NCBI GenBank assembly: GCA_004794655.1
Contig: SMMW01000001.1
Span: 2,998,501 to 3,062,500, forward strand
Length of the DNA stretch: 64,000 nt
DNA from: Marisa cornuarietis
Lineage: Eukaryota; Mollusca; Gastropoda; Architaenioglossa; Ampullariidae
Direction of reading: 5' to 3'
The position numbers and the translations under genes are program-made. The notes beneath the pieces are model-generated. The model ran no database searches and was not told where the DNA came from. It saw only the letters and a list, made by a program, of their open reading frames with translations. Shown piece by piece: positions 50,771 through 62,333 of the stretch; position 1 is the stretch's first letter, and every line of letters begins with the position of its first letter.

Positions 50771-50928
50771 TCATAATTTTACGGTACAAGAGGCATGTCC
50801 TATCTACGGTACAAGAGGCATGTCCTATACAAGAGGCATGTCCTATCTACGGTACAAGAGGCATGTCCTATCATAATTTTACGGTACAAGAGGCATGTCC
50901 TATCTACGGTACAAGAGGCATGTCCTAT
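50771..50928. repeat. Tandem array with six p53-half-site-like cores
   Basis: A unit of about 25 bp (TACGGTACAAGAGGCATGTCC plus TATC) is repeated. AGGCATGTCC starts at 50791, 50816, 50834, 50859, 50891 and 50916. A higher-order repeat of 100 bp is visible: 50771-50828 is repeated at 50871-50928. Confidence 0.9.
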
Positions 50929-51259
50929 CCGAAGATTTCTTTCAGTTCCCATCGGACTTCCGATTCTCTGCCTGCAGAACCAACAGGCGGAGGCTGACTT
51001 TTGTTGTTTCGGCCGTTTGACTTCTGACTGCTGGCGTGTGTGAATGTGATTGTATGCATGTATAAAATGCGTTTGTATTGGGACGGGGGGGGGCTGGCTG
51101 GTGGGGCGGGTAGGAATACTTTTAGTGGCACCCCTACTGTGTTTCATATCAATAAAGCTTTGTAACTTAAAAAAAAAGAATGTGCGATGGTACTGTTGAT
51201 TGGTAATGTGCTGTGTGATTGTTCACTGCATCCTACACGTCCTCTGGGATAAATGAAAT

Positions 51260-51880
51260 TATACTGTACTGTATTATGCTGTGTGATAATGTATGATAAC
51301 GTATTTATTGTATTGTGTTCTGATGCATTGTAATGTTTTTATTGCATTGTACTATATATTAATACATTGTATTGTCTACCATTGTATTATAATGTATTGC
51401 ATTATACTGTATTATAAAGCATTGTTTTACGATGTATTATATTTATTGTTGTACTGTTTTGTGATGCTTTGTATTGTAATCTATCGTATAGCATTGTATT
51501 GTATAGAATTTTATTGCAATGCATTTTATTGTTATGTATTTATTGTTTTGCACTGTTTTGTGATGCATTGTAATGTAGTTATTGTACTGTATTACATTGT
51601 ATTGTACTTATTGTAATGCATTGCATTATAATGTATTGTAATCTGTTGCTCAGTGACGTATTGAAATACATTTGTTGTAATGTACCGGATCGTAATGTCG
51701 TTATTGTATTGTATTTGTTGTATTATATTGTATTGTATTTGTTGTATTGTATTTGTTGTATTATATTGTGTTGTAATGTAAAGTAATATATTTGTTGTAT
51801 TTATTGTACTGTTTTTGTTGTATTATATTCTGTTGTAATGTACATTTCAATATCGTACTTATTCTATTGTATACCCTCAT
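51260..51880. repeat. Degenerate ATTGT-rich satellite
   Basis: About 620 bp built from variants of TGTATTGTAT and AATGCATTGTA. The pentamer ATTGT (or TTGTA) dominates throughout. No coding potential. Confidence 0.85.
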
Positions 51881-52262
51881 TTCCTGCCACTCCTTCCTAC
51901 CTCCGTCCATCGCACACCGCTTCAAAGAAAAAGAATACTCGACCTTAATGATTGGGAAAAGAGTGGCATACAACCAACCAGTTTTATTAGACATCATCTG
52001 TCTGTCCCGCCATTTTTATATATTACAAGATAATGCGCCATGCCAGTGAAGACGTCTTGATTTGCTGTCAGTCATTCCCGATGATGCTTGCCGATTTTCA
52101 TAAATTAACAAGGAAATCAACAAGCACTGCCATAGCTGACAGACGTCAACAATACGACTCCTGTGCCTAGCAATCACACTTGCGAATATCGTGCGACTAC
52201 ATTCAATATGCATTATTCAACGCTCGTTAAGTTAGGTTTTTTAAAATACCACTTATTTGTCC

Positions 52263-52286
52263 AACACACACACACAACACACACAC

Positions 52287-52337
<51 letters not shown>
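52263..52337. repeat. (CA)n microsatellite
   Basis: CA run with a few extra A bases in its first third. Confidence 0.95.
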
Positions 52338-52339
<2 letters not shown>

Positions 52340-52942
52340 AAGATCCTTCCTGACATTTTGAATATGAAAACAGTTGCTACCTTTGTCTCATGTCATCCAG
52401 CAAAACGTAGAATATGTTTTAAGAGGATCACAGCAAACCATGCGCATTTATCAAAGTTGGGCGCTGTCCTGACGTCATCAAGATGTTCTGACGTCACAAG
52501 GCATGATCTATGTTTCTAACGTCACAGCGTCAGAGTACAGACGTTTGTCACTTAAGTGCGGATAGCTAAGGGTCACACCTTGCACGTTGGTGGCGGGGCA
52601 ACAAGTCGTTCACGAAGGTTATTAAAGAAAAAAATGGCGACGTGACAGTTTCAGAGAATAGTCCTTGCTGCTTTACCTAGCATCTGATCAGGCGCTGACC
52701 ATCTTCTCACTTATCGTTAGCTTCATGCTCGCATTGCCTCTACACACCACCTGCCTTAGCGGATCATTTCCTGCCATTTCGTCACCACATTCGAAGTTTA
52801 GACGATAGCGACTCCCTTTTGCCACCAGTTCGCAGTAGGTCTCTAAAAGCCTGGGGAACAGCCAAATCCCGCTCATCTTTGACTGGAAACCGCTATAAGG
52901 ACATAGGACGTGGGGGATGGTTGAGGGGGGAGGTAAGTTCAG

Positions 52943-55900
52943 CTAAATCCAACCACTCGATGTTTCTGATTCCAAATATTCCCATTCGTCGACGTTGCTG
53001 TCGACATCGTCAAAGGCATCCTCGTCGTCGTCCTCATAATCATCGTCATCGAACTGGGCACCTGCGGCCAGCAGAAGTCGTACTACGCTTGTGTGACCCC
53101 TGCCCCACGCGATGGTCAGCGGGGTGTGGCCGCTGAAAGACGGCCGGTTGACGTCGATGTCGGGTCTCTTCAAGAGGACCTGCACAAGCCTAGTGTCGCC
53201 ACTGTCAGCAGCATGATGCAAAGCCGTCCGGCCACTCTTGGCATCCTAAACAAACAAAACCGGACCACGTCACACGATTTTCTTAAGTCCGACTGGACTT
53301 TTTACAAACCACATCGAGGAATACAAAGCAAAATAAATAAAAGCCTTGTGTAAAGCTGCATCACACTTCTTATAGATTGTTTTAAAACAGTCTGACAGGA
53401 CTTTTACAAGCCACGTCGACGAATACGTGTCGCAAAAAAAAAAAAAAAAAAAAAGAATCTGGTTTTAAAAAATCGCACTTCTATTTATCGATCGTTTAGA
53501 ACAAGGTGGTGGCTAGAACAGCTGGGTAGTTTTGACGATATTTTATTTAAAACCAATTTAATCGTCCCATTAGCATTATACAGAAGATACAACACTTGTG
53601 ATTCGTTTTGAAACAAATGTTGATGCTCACACATGCGTTGACATCTGCTCCAATGACAAGTAGAAGGAGAGCGAGGGCAGAGTCGTAGCCCTGCACAGCG
53701 AGGTGCAAGCAGGTGAAACCTGAAAAACAAACACAACACCTTCGTGACAGGTGGGCTGACTCAGGAAAGCCTGTGAAGTCGCAGACTGCAAAAGACGGCA
53801 AAGAAACACATTTTGTGCGCAGGTAATTATTCTTAGTCTGGAATTACACTTTCCAATTCTTCTTTTATAAATATTTTTGTTTCTGTGCTCAACACTGATC
53901 ACCCTTTTCTCTTTCTTATCAGCATACTCATCATTTTGTGTTTTGTTGAACCATTTTCAAAAAAACCCTCGTCGGGATTATTATTTAACGATCTCTCCAG
54001 ATAGTCACCTTCGTAGTTCCGCAGTTGTAGATTCCGGTGGATGCCTCGTTGCGTCGTCATGGCACCAGACCTTCCCTCCTCTCCTCCCGCCTTCTCCTCG
54101 CGCGTGGCAGGGGACACAAGCATCAGCGCCGCTAGGAGGTTGCCCCGCCCACAGGCCACGTGCAGGGGCGTGTTCCCCTGAAGGTCTCGCCCCTCCAGAG
54201 AAGCGCCAGCCAGCACCAGCGCCTTGATGACGTCATATTGGGACGTTACGACAGCGAGGTGCAGGGCAGTCTGGGATAGGTGGTTTGACGCGTCAAGAAA
54301 CTCCTGGGTGACCGCCTGGTAGGGAGGGTGCCAGGGTAGTTGATGCAGAACAGACACAACCAGCTCGGCTTGACCGTGAACAATTCCGTTGTGCAAGAAT
54401 CTATTAAATTACAGATTTTTTTTTAAAAATGCATCGAGTCATGTACTGTTAATACTAAAAGCTTAAACGGCAAGTTTGTTTTTTGTTTACAGTGCTATCC
54501 CGCAGAGCGACAAATTAAAAACATCAACGAAAGTTACAGCTGCATTCATTTATTTCCTTATACCAACAGACCTAACTCAAAATCGTCTATAATTATTCTT
54601 CCACATTTCCCCTTCCCTTCCCCGTCTGCCTGTGTGTTCATTCGAATAATCACATAGAAAGATGAACAGGTGTAAAATCGTTTATGATGCACAACTGAGA
54701 AATCTTACGAAACTACCACACGAAAATGCAGAAAGCTACAGTAGTGACTTTATGACGCGGAAATGCAGAATCTTACTAGTATGAAATGAAAGAAATTTGA
54801 CATACGTGTCCCCATCTTCATCTCTGATTCCCATCAAAACAGCGATGAACTTGGGTGTACCGCTGCCTGGCACCCGAGAGCGCTCTGTCCTTTGCACGCA
54901 CTCAGGTGTTTGCTTTCTACCCTGGAATTCGGGATGCGTCGGCTCTTTTGCAGCTTGTGGTCGTCTGACCTCACGTGTGACGTCACTTCCTTCGTGCTGC
55001 CGTCCACTGCCCGCGTGCAAGCAAGCGGGGCCAGCAATAGTTTCAGTTATTTTTTCTCGTCGTTTTGTGTCGGCATCTAACGGACAGCTCTCTGCACTCT
55101 CTCTGCAGTCCCTGTCACTTTTCGTCTCTGTCTTCGAACCAGGAATGACAGTTTCATCTCTGCGATCCCATTTTGTGTTTCTGCTTCCATTTTCTTCGTT
55201 ACTGGAAACCGCCTGAATTCTTTCAAATAAACTTTCATGAAAGTGTTCTGTGTTTTGGTTTTCGCTTTCTGGGCATGCAGTATAGTTCTGGGAAGTAACT
55301 CCCACATCTTCACAGCTGTGTACATATCTTTCTTCGCGATCCTTTCCTCTGTCGCTTGATAACGCGAGGCGAAGATCGCTGAAGCCTGACCGGAGAGAAA
55401 CAACTTGATTCTGAAAGATCTTGGAGGCGGACTCTCCCACCGAGCAAATGCCGCTGTCACATCGGTCTTCAACGTCGACGACCTGGCTTTCGTCTTTCTT
55501 CTTCATCTCCTTGCTTCTTCTTCTCTCCTCGCTGACCATGGTGCGCGGAATGCCTGCGGCGTCACCACACACAACACACCCGGGGATGCTGGTACTGCTG
55601 TCGGATCTGTAGACCATGGCGTCGGACCGTGTCTGACAGACCCCGCTCTCCCGCCACTCTTTATAGCCCAGTTGCTGAGGGTCTTTTTGCGGCGCCGAAT
55701 TTCCTGGCGGCGTCTCATCCCATGAACTGTGGCCGGAAAAACTGGCAGCGAAGTGTCCCGCTTGCCAGGTTTCTGGCCAGGATGATGCGAATTCGGTAAG
55801 ATCCGCTGCCGAGTGAGACGAAAAACCACTGTCGAAGACGAGCGCATAGTGATCTGTATCCCTTGCCTGTCTGTCTTGTTCCGCGACGGGAAAGACGGTA

Positions 55901-56190
55901 ATTTTGGTGTCGGCGTGTTCTTGTTTCTGTACAGAGAGGCTGTCGATCGACTTCCCGCCAGTTCCCCAAAAGTCGAGAGGGTGTCCGGTCCTCGCCAGGT
56001 GCCTTCGCGCGTGCCGCTCTTTACCGCCCTGTGCGTCTGGCCCACAATCAGAGCGTGGCGACAGGCCCGGGGATTCCCCTTTATTTCCGTCTCTGGCCTC
56101 GAAAACGAAAACTTTACTTTCAGCTCCGCCTCCACCGGCGATGTCGAAACCTTCAATGTCGGCTTCGTATCTTTCGCTATGCCTTGCCAT
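52943..56190 (-). CDS. IkappaB-2 (IkappaB/Cactus paralogue with long N-terminus), four exons
   Basis: Coding exons, in order of reading, are 56190-54806, 54400-54009, 53719-53631 and 53245-52943, giving 722 aa. The first in-frame ATG (MARHSERYEAD) is used. The intron phases match those of IkappaB-1: exon 1 ends in EDGDT in both and exon 3 is 89 nt in both. The roughly 460-residue N-terminal region, about three times that of IkappaB-1, holds two degrons: DSGFSS (120-125) and DSGICS (245-250). The second sits in a context shared with IkappaB-1 (EDRCDSGICS / EDKCDSGLYS). Ankyrin repeats span about 462-690 (QTALHLAVVTSQ, GNTPLHVACGRG, FTCLHLAVQGYD, GRTALHHAADSG, HTPLTIAWGRGH). The C-terminus is acidic (DDDDYEDDDEDAFDDVD) and lacks the YDD...GQ ending of IkappaB-1. 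Likely role: cytoplasmic retention of Rel factors and signal-induced destruction. Confidence 0.93.
56069..56079. promoter_or_regulatory. kappaB palindrome inside IkappaB-2 coding exon 1
   Basis: GGGGATTCCCC, identical to the upstream and intronic sites of IkappaB-1, about 110-120 bp downstream of the IkappaB-2 start codon. It codes for part of the GNKGESPG segment. If the transcription start is close by, it could still act on the promoter. Confidence 0.4.
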
Positions 56191-58320
56191 GTGGGAAATG
56201 CTGGCTGACACCCGGCTTCTTACACGTGAAACTTCTGTTTTTTTATTTTTCGTTTTTTTTTTAAATGTCAACTTAAGTGGTTTTGCGGAAATCCTCACCA
56301 CACATATCCATAATGCTACTTACCGCTCGCCTTCCTTGAATGGGGTAGTGAGGTGGGTTGGGGTAGTTCCACCCCTCCTCGTGTCAACACCACGCGGCCA
56401 GGTTGTTGCCGTTTGAAAGTTAATATCTTCACGGAATCCAAGTCTGATAATCGCAACTGAAAGTAACTGTGTACTCGAAATGAGTGCTCCTCGCGCGCTG
56501 TAGTCTCTCTACTTACTTTCGGCTACCAAATCGTTGACCTGAGTACACAGCCAACGTTCAGGTGCCGCCAAATAGAAAGTGCGTTCAAATCCCGCGCGCG
56601 CGTGTGTGCAGGGGGCTTTCTCGGAGCTGCTGATGTTGATAGTCTAAGAAACAAGTTGTACAAAGTCTTGCGCTTTCAAATTTCGTGACTGGTGAGAACA
56701 AATTGGTCAGATGTTGGGGCTTTTACAAGTTATTTTGAAACGTTGCTGAAGCAGAAAAGTCCAGCGGTGCGAAAGCGTACGATGATTTCGATGACTGGTT
56801 GAACTCGAATCTTTCTGGTGGCCGATCCGACCCAAATAATCCTTGTTTGACCAAAATCCTTTAGACGACTTGTGAGGCTACTTTTCTGCCAAGTCACTCG
56901 TGAACATCAACCTTGCCGTGCAACATAACTCAGGACATCAACAGCTTACTGCCAATTTTAGCTTGCCAAACAATTCACTATCGCGTGATTATGTTTGTGT
57001 CCCCGATTAATTTCAGCAATTAACCTGACTTTTTTTTTTTTTTTTAGAAGTGCAATAGTAATGATCGAGTTTCGCACAACTTTTCAGGCTGGGGTTTTGG
57101 ACGTCCCGTATACAATGTCGGAAGATGATGTGAGAACTGACGACAACAGCAACGTCTGGTCCTGCTAGAAGCGTGAAACCCGTGAACAGTTGCGCGAAAC
57201 TCCAAAAACAAACCAAAAAAAAAAAACCCCCCTGACGATGAAGTACAAACAACCCGGACGACAGTGCTCGCCCTGACGGCCTGAAGTACTCCACCTGTGC
57301 AGGTAAATGCCGTTCAGTTGAAAATTAGCCCCCGGATACCAGCTTATCTGTACATAGCGGTCCAACCCCCACGTCGCGACGTCCCTGCATGATTACAATA
57401 GCAGTCGGTCACGTTGGGTGGCATTGTCAGCTGTCATGCCGTCTACGTCACCTTCAAGCTCTGTCGCTCCATGGCAGACGCGTAACACCCGGCACCTTGA
57501 AACCCTTGCTCTGTTCTGAAAACCGCTACAGGACCCCGCGTGGCCAAGAAACACGGCACAAAGGGCTGAGCCTGGAATGCCTTCTGAAATCCTGGAACAG
57601 GTCTATACCACACGAACCCTTTCTAGATCGGCCTGTGTTTTTATTTTCTCTTTCGTTCGCGCTGTACGTTCTTCCTGCAGAAGGATGATAAAAAAAAAAA
57701 AAACACTTCACCCTTATCATCGGCGCTCCCCCTGCACGAGATACCTGTCTGACACTGAGCCCCGAGTCCCGTGCGTGACTTTACTAATTGTAGGGTGGCG
57801 GGGTGGATTTCGTACAGCCCAGTCTCGACACAAGCAGAGATCGGGGAGTAGCGACAGCGGACCGTTGTGCGTGATGATGATGCCTAAAACTCACCCAAGT
57901 GCTGCCAGTGTGTCTCTAGACTGAGTCTAGAGGTTACGAAGCGTTGTTCCGTCTGTCTACAGGAGGCACTAAGCACCCAGTTCAGATCTGGCGTCTGATC
58001 AAACGTTTTGAGCAGCTGTTGACGGCAGGGTGGGGGTCGGCGCAGCATTCGTTAGGCTGCCCCCCCCCTTTACATTGCAGTAAGGTGCAAACAAGCGACA
58101 ACCTGTAGTGTTTCTCGTTCAGCTGCTGTTTTAGGAAGTTGTCGCAATCGTTAACAATTTAAGGTGCTGTCTTATTGCTCCAACACACGCGCGCGGGCAC
58201 ACACACACGCGCACACATATTATATATACAGACTTTCACGATGAGCTCACATTGATATAAAACAGGTCTATAAAGAGCAATGCAAAAAGTGTTTAATGAT
58301 AATAAGCTAAAACAAAGAAT

Positions 58321-58321
<1 letters not shown>

Positions 58322-58361
<40 letters not shown>
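58322..58361. repeat. (CA)n microsatellite
   Basis: Pure CA run, with further CA-rich sequence to about 58375. Confidence 0.95.
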
Positions 58362-58364
<3 letters not shown>

Positions 58365-58582
58365 AACACACACATGTGCGCGCGCACGGACGCACGCACT
58401 TGCGACACAAACACTTTTTTCATGTAATGAGGACTTGATCGTGTTGTGCACAATTACATACATGCATTCATTTGCGTCCATAAATTGTGTTTGTGTGCCC
58501 ATATTTATGGGTGTCTCACGCTATGAACGGATCTGAACTTGGCTGAAGTGTTTGCCTGTTCGTGTTGTTGTTTCCGCCTGCA

Positions 58583-58593
58583 GGGGATTCCCC
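58583..58593. promoter_or_regulatory. kappaB palindrome upstream of IkappaB-2
   Basis: GGGGATTCCCC about 2.4 kb upstream of the IkappaB-2 start codon. It could belong to an IkappaB-2 enhancer or to a promoter before an unseen 5' exon. Confidence 0.4.
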
Positions 58594-59251
58594 ACGTGGA
58601 TATCTACTCAGTGGTATCTAGGCCGCCGCCGCTGCCGCCAGTCAGAACCAGGAAGAGCAGCAGCACGTTGGTTGGCGGCAACCTTCTTAAGGTCGCAAAC
58701 ACCTCTTGTGCATCTCCCAATCGTTGCAAGCGTTCTGCACAGTCAGCAAGTCGACAACCAGCTCTCTACAACACTTAGTAGTAGCTTCGTCTGTGCACAA
58801 TGCTTCCTGCAAAGGTTGTTTGTTGCAGATCCACAGTGGTGTCACTGCAATGAGTACTTTTACTACTTTCGGTGGGTAATAAATCTTATCACACACCACT
58901 AGGGGGGATCTAGTCAACGTCATTGGACGCGCTCACAAAAGAAAAAAATTGTTTTGCTTTGGTTTTGTTTTTGTTTTTTTGGGGTCTGGGATTTTCAAAC
59001 CTGATATTAATGGTGCGCTGCGCGCGCATATTTTGCACAGTTACAGCAGGATGAGGATTTGGGTTCTGCCCGTTTACAGTGAGTTGAATAGGATATACTG
59101 CACAGCGTACGGAGCTTCTCGGAAACCAGGTTCCCTGTTCAGCGCAAGGATATGACCTCCCGTGTTTTCATTTGAGCTGCTATGCTCTCTGCACATTCAG
59201 TAGCTTTAAAAACCAATAAATGTGCGACGCATCGCATACAAGCGCGCGCGT

Positions 59252-59254
<3 letters not shown>

Positions 59255-59292
<38 letters not shown>
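59255..59292. repeat. (CA)n microsatellite
   Basis: Pure CA run after a GCGCGCGTGCG stretch. Confidence 0.95.
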
Positions 59293-59296
<4 letters not shown>

Positions 59297-59859
59297 GATA
59301 TATATTTATATATACGCACGTACAAACATACGCAAGCACGTTCATAGAGGCACACATTGCTGATAATATATCGCAATAATACATTATTAATCATTCTCTC
59401 AGTTCCCTTGATGGACCAGATGACGACCAGTTCAGCTGCCCAGAAAAAAAATCGGACGTCAGTGGAGTGGAGAAAAGGGGAGGACCTGAACAGACGAAGC
59501 GGATAACAACTGGACCTCGATATAATAATCTCTTTGCTAGGCTAACAAATGCATGGCCTCTAACCTAAGGGAAGCAAATGCAATATTTCCTTTATTCGCT
59601 GGCGTCTTAGTTATTTCCCTTGTGACGACAACCTCCATGTCTGCCATTAGCGTCACTTCTTTCACTTTTGCATAACACCTAAATGCTAAAATCTTTGTAA
59701 CTTGATATTCGTCAAAGTCTTTTTTGGTCTTTTTTAAATCATTGTAGTTGAAATAGAATATGTTTTTACAGTTCCTTGGGAGTGGGTCTACTGTGCGTAT
59801 ATCTGTGTGTATGGGAGAGTTATTGTTGGTAAAATGTGGCCATTATCAACTTCCTCGTG

Positions 59860-59902
59860 CTATGTCACTTGGCGAATAAAAGGAATTATTATTATTATTG
59901 AA
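59860..59902 (+). repeat. Possible retroposon 3' tail
   Basis: CACTTGGCGAATAAAAGGAA followed by a short ATT repeat, the style of a LINE/SINE 3' end. Nothing coding is attached. Confidence 0.3.
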
Positions 59903-60055
59903 CCATTTGCAACATACACTGAGGACGCTGCGCACTGACAGTTTTCCCGTTTGTCAATTTCAGAGTCTATGGTTATGTGATCCAAATGACTTCTCACTAC
60001 GTTTTTCTTTTTAGTTACTTTTTCTCCTCCTTACCTTTCTCGTCTCTTCCTTTTT

Positions 60056-60130
60056 ATTCGTTTGTTTGTTTTTGTTTGTTTGTTTGTTTGTTTGTTTGTT
60101 TGTTTGTTTGTTTGTTTGTTTGTTTTTGTT
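60056..60130. repeat. (TTTG)n microsatellite
   Basis: About 70 bp of TTTG repeats, broken twice by TTTTTG. Confidence 0.95.
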
Positions 60131-61028
60131 CTCAAACGACTAAAGACCGTAAGCGGAGACGAAATATAGAGAAAAAAACTTTTTTTAAAACATTTATTCA
60201 CATATACATAACGCATGTAACACATTATTTTAAAATATGAAACAAAACATATGCACATAAGGTAACATTCATTTAAGAGTACATCCATCCCCCAAGCAAG
60301 CCATCCAACAAACAATGTATAATCTTGCACATCAAAAACATGCATGCAACAGTTTGTGTTCTTTTTACATCTCTCACAAATCAACCACAGACATCATAGC
60401 AGGCACCTTGGATCCCATATGCCATAGGCTGACTTCATTCCAATAATAAAATAAATCATATCCAGCGAGAAAACAAACTTTGTTAGCCGCCAGTGTCTTT
60501 TGTCGCCCGTTGCCCATTCCATAAGGCTTGGCGAACAATTACAAGGCTATCGAAGTTTTCTATAGATTATCCAAGACTGACAATATACATTTATTCGGTT
60601 GACTATTCTATGTTTTATGAAAGAGTCGTTAAACTGCAGCACAAGTTCAATAGCATAACGTTCTGCTCTTTATGCGTCTCTCTCTCTCTCTCTCTGCTCT
60701 CCATGCACTACAGACAGGTCGATCTCAATATTATTACGGGATAGTTCAGATGGTTACATAATTATTATTTTCCCACTTTGCCGATTCTGCCTACCCATCC
60801 AACCAAGCCATTCACGCACGCAGACCCCCATGAATAAAGCAAGCTCCCCCCCCCCAATCCCTTGTGCAAGAAGCCATTATTTATCCACTTTAATCAGCTG
60901 AGGACGACATGATGCTACCGCAACATTCCTCCAGGAATAAATTTCTGCTTAAACTAATTTTTTTAAACAAGAAAAAGGTGGGATTAGTGTGTCTACTGGC
61001 AATATAAATTTATATAATATCTCACCAC

Positions 61029-61720
61029 TGATACAACTAAAACTCTAATCTGTGCCTTTGTGCTGCCAAGGATGGACTATTGTAATTCTCGTTTAGCTGG
61101 AATTCCAAGTATCTTCTTGTCAGACTTCAAAGGATCCAGAATAACGCTGCTCGCCTCATCTGTAAACCATCTATAGATATGAACATGTATCATCTATCAT
61201 TCGCTCTCTCAGCTGGCTGCCAGTCATGGACTGTATAGCCTACAAACTTTCAACTTTGACTTACTCTGCCGTTTCTGGCACTGGTCCTCAGTATCTCTCC
61301 GAACTCACTTCCATCTATACACCCGCACGACTTCTTAGCTCATCTGACGCCAGGCTTCTGCGAGTCCCACTAGCTAAGACAAAGATGTATAAACAAAGGT
61401 CTTTCTCCTACCAAACCCATCAACTTGGAAGGAATTACCCGTCAGCCTTCGACTCTCTGATTCTCTTGCCACCTTTTAGTCTAAACTTAAGACGCATCGT
61501 TTCAGAACGACAACTTCCCTGTGACCCTGTCCTGACATGAGCGTGTAGAACGTGTGTCTGTAATTTTTGTGCATGAGTGAGTGAATGTTGTAGAAGTGCG
61601 CGAGTCTGTTAGATGCGAATATGGGTACATGGTTGTTGATGATTTAGTCTATGTATGATTTTTGTAAAGCGCTCTGGGCAAATCTTTGGAAAGGCGCTAT
61701 ACAAATCATCATCATTATGT
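61029..61720 (+). mobile_element. 5'-truncated L2/CR1-like LINE, decayed
   Basis: The plus strand encodes, across frameshifts, the end of a LINE ORF2: ICAFVLPRMDYCNSRLAGIP (near 61035), MDCIAYKLSTLTYSAVSGTG, PQYLSELTSIYTPARLL, SSDARLLRVPLAKTKMYKQR and the RSFSYQ segment. The 3' end is the family-typical TTTTTGTAAAGCGCTCTGGG followed by AAAGGCGCTATACAAATC and a short ATC/ATT tail. It is an inactive insertion relic. Confidence 0.85.
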
Positions 61721-62270
61721 GCATTTTTTTTTGGGGGGGGGGGGGGGCTAGTCATTGTTGCAGGAAGCTGTGAATTTTTCCATTCTCGTAAATCTGTTCA
61801 GAAGAGAAGGCAACATGCAACTCTCAGTTATTCAAGTGTACAAAGCAGACGACGACGTGTCTCTGGGACTTCTGTCATGACACAGACGACACCTCTACGT
61901 AATCATTAGAGAGCACTGTAGTCTGTAAACACAGCAGGTAGAGAAATGAAAATAAAACTCACTCCCATAAGAAACATAAAATGTTAACCTCTAAGCAGCA
62001 AACGTTTTCCTTGTGATGAATTGCGAGATGTCTTTCTCATTTACTATTAAGATTTCTTTTTAAAGGTCGGTGGTTGTAGGCTTTATTTACAAGTACAGAA
62101 AATGACTCGCTGTCTTACTCTTTAAAACTTCCTCCTGCTCGACTCGCATAGAGTAATACGTCAACCGCGTCTTTTTGACTAAATTAATTCGAGACTGAGC
62201 GTTGTAATAACAGCGAAAACGCAAACAAAGAAGACTTCCCAACCAAACACAACCTTTTCATCCCCCCACT

Positions 62271-62272
<2 letters not shown>

Positions 62273-62331
<59 letters not shown>
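62273..62331. repeat. (CA)n microsatellite
   Basis: About 59 bp of pure CA repeats. Confidence 0.95.

Positions 62332-62333
<2 letters not shown>

Larger units (their letters stand above)
30700..52942. other. Intergenic region between the two convergent IkappaB genes
   Basis: No complete gene that I can support. It contains two small DNA-transposon relics (33103-33412, 34881-35014), a LINE fragment (about 35770-36660), LINE/SINE tails, microsatellites, a foldback hairpin (49089-49146), two minisatellites and an ATTGT-rich satellite. Two minus-strand coding traces (41932-42206 and 48204-48735) are listed separately. Confidence 0.6.

Noticed and set aside
50771..50928. Regularly spaced repeats, superficially CRISPR-like
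   Set aside because: Eukaryotic window, spacers are themselves part of the repeat, no cas genes; it is an ordinary tandem array.
54797..56416. Plus-strand open frames opposite IkappaB-2 exon 1
   Set aside because: Shadow frames of a GC-rich coding exon on the other strand.
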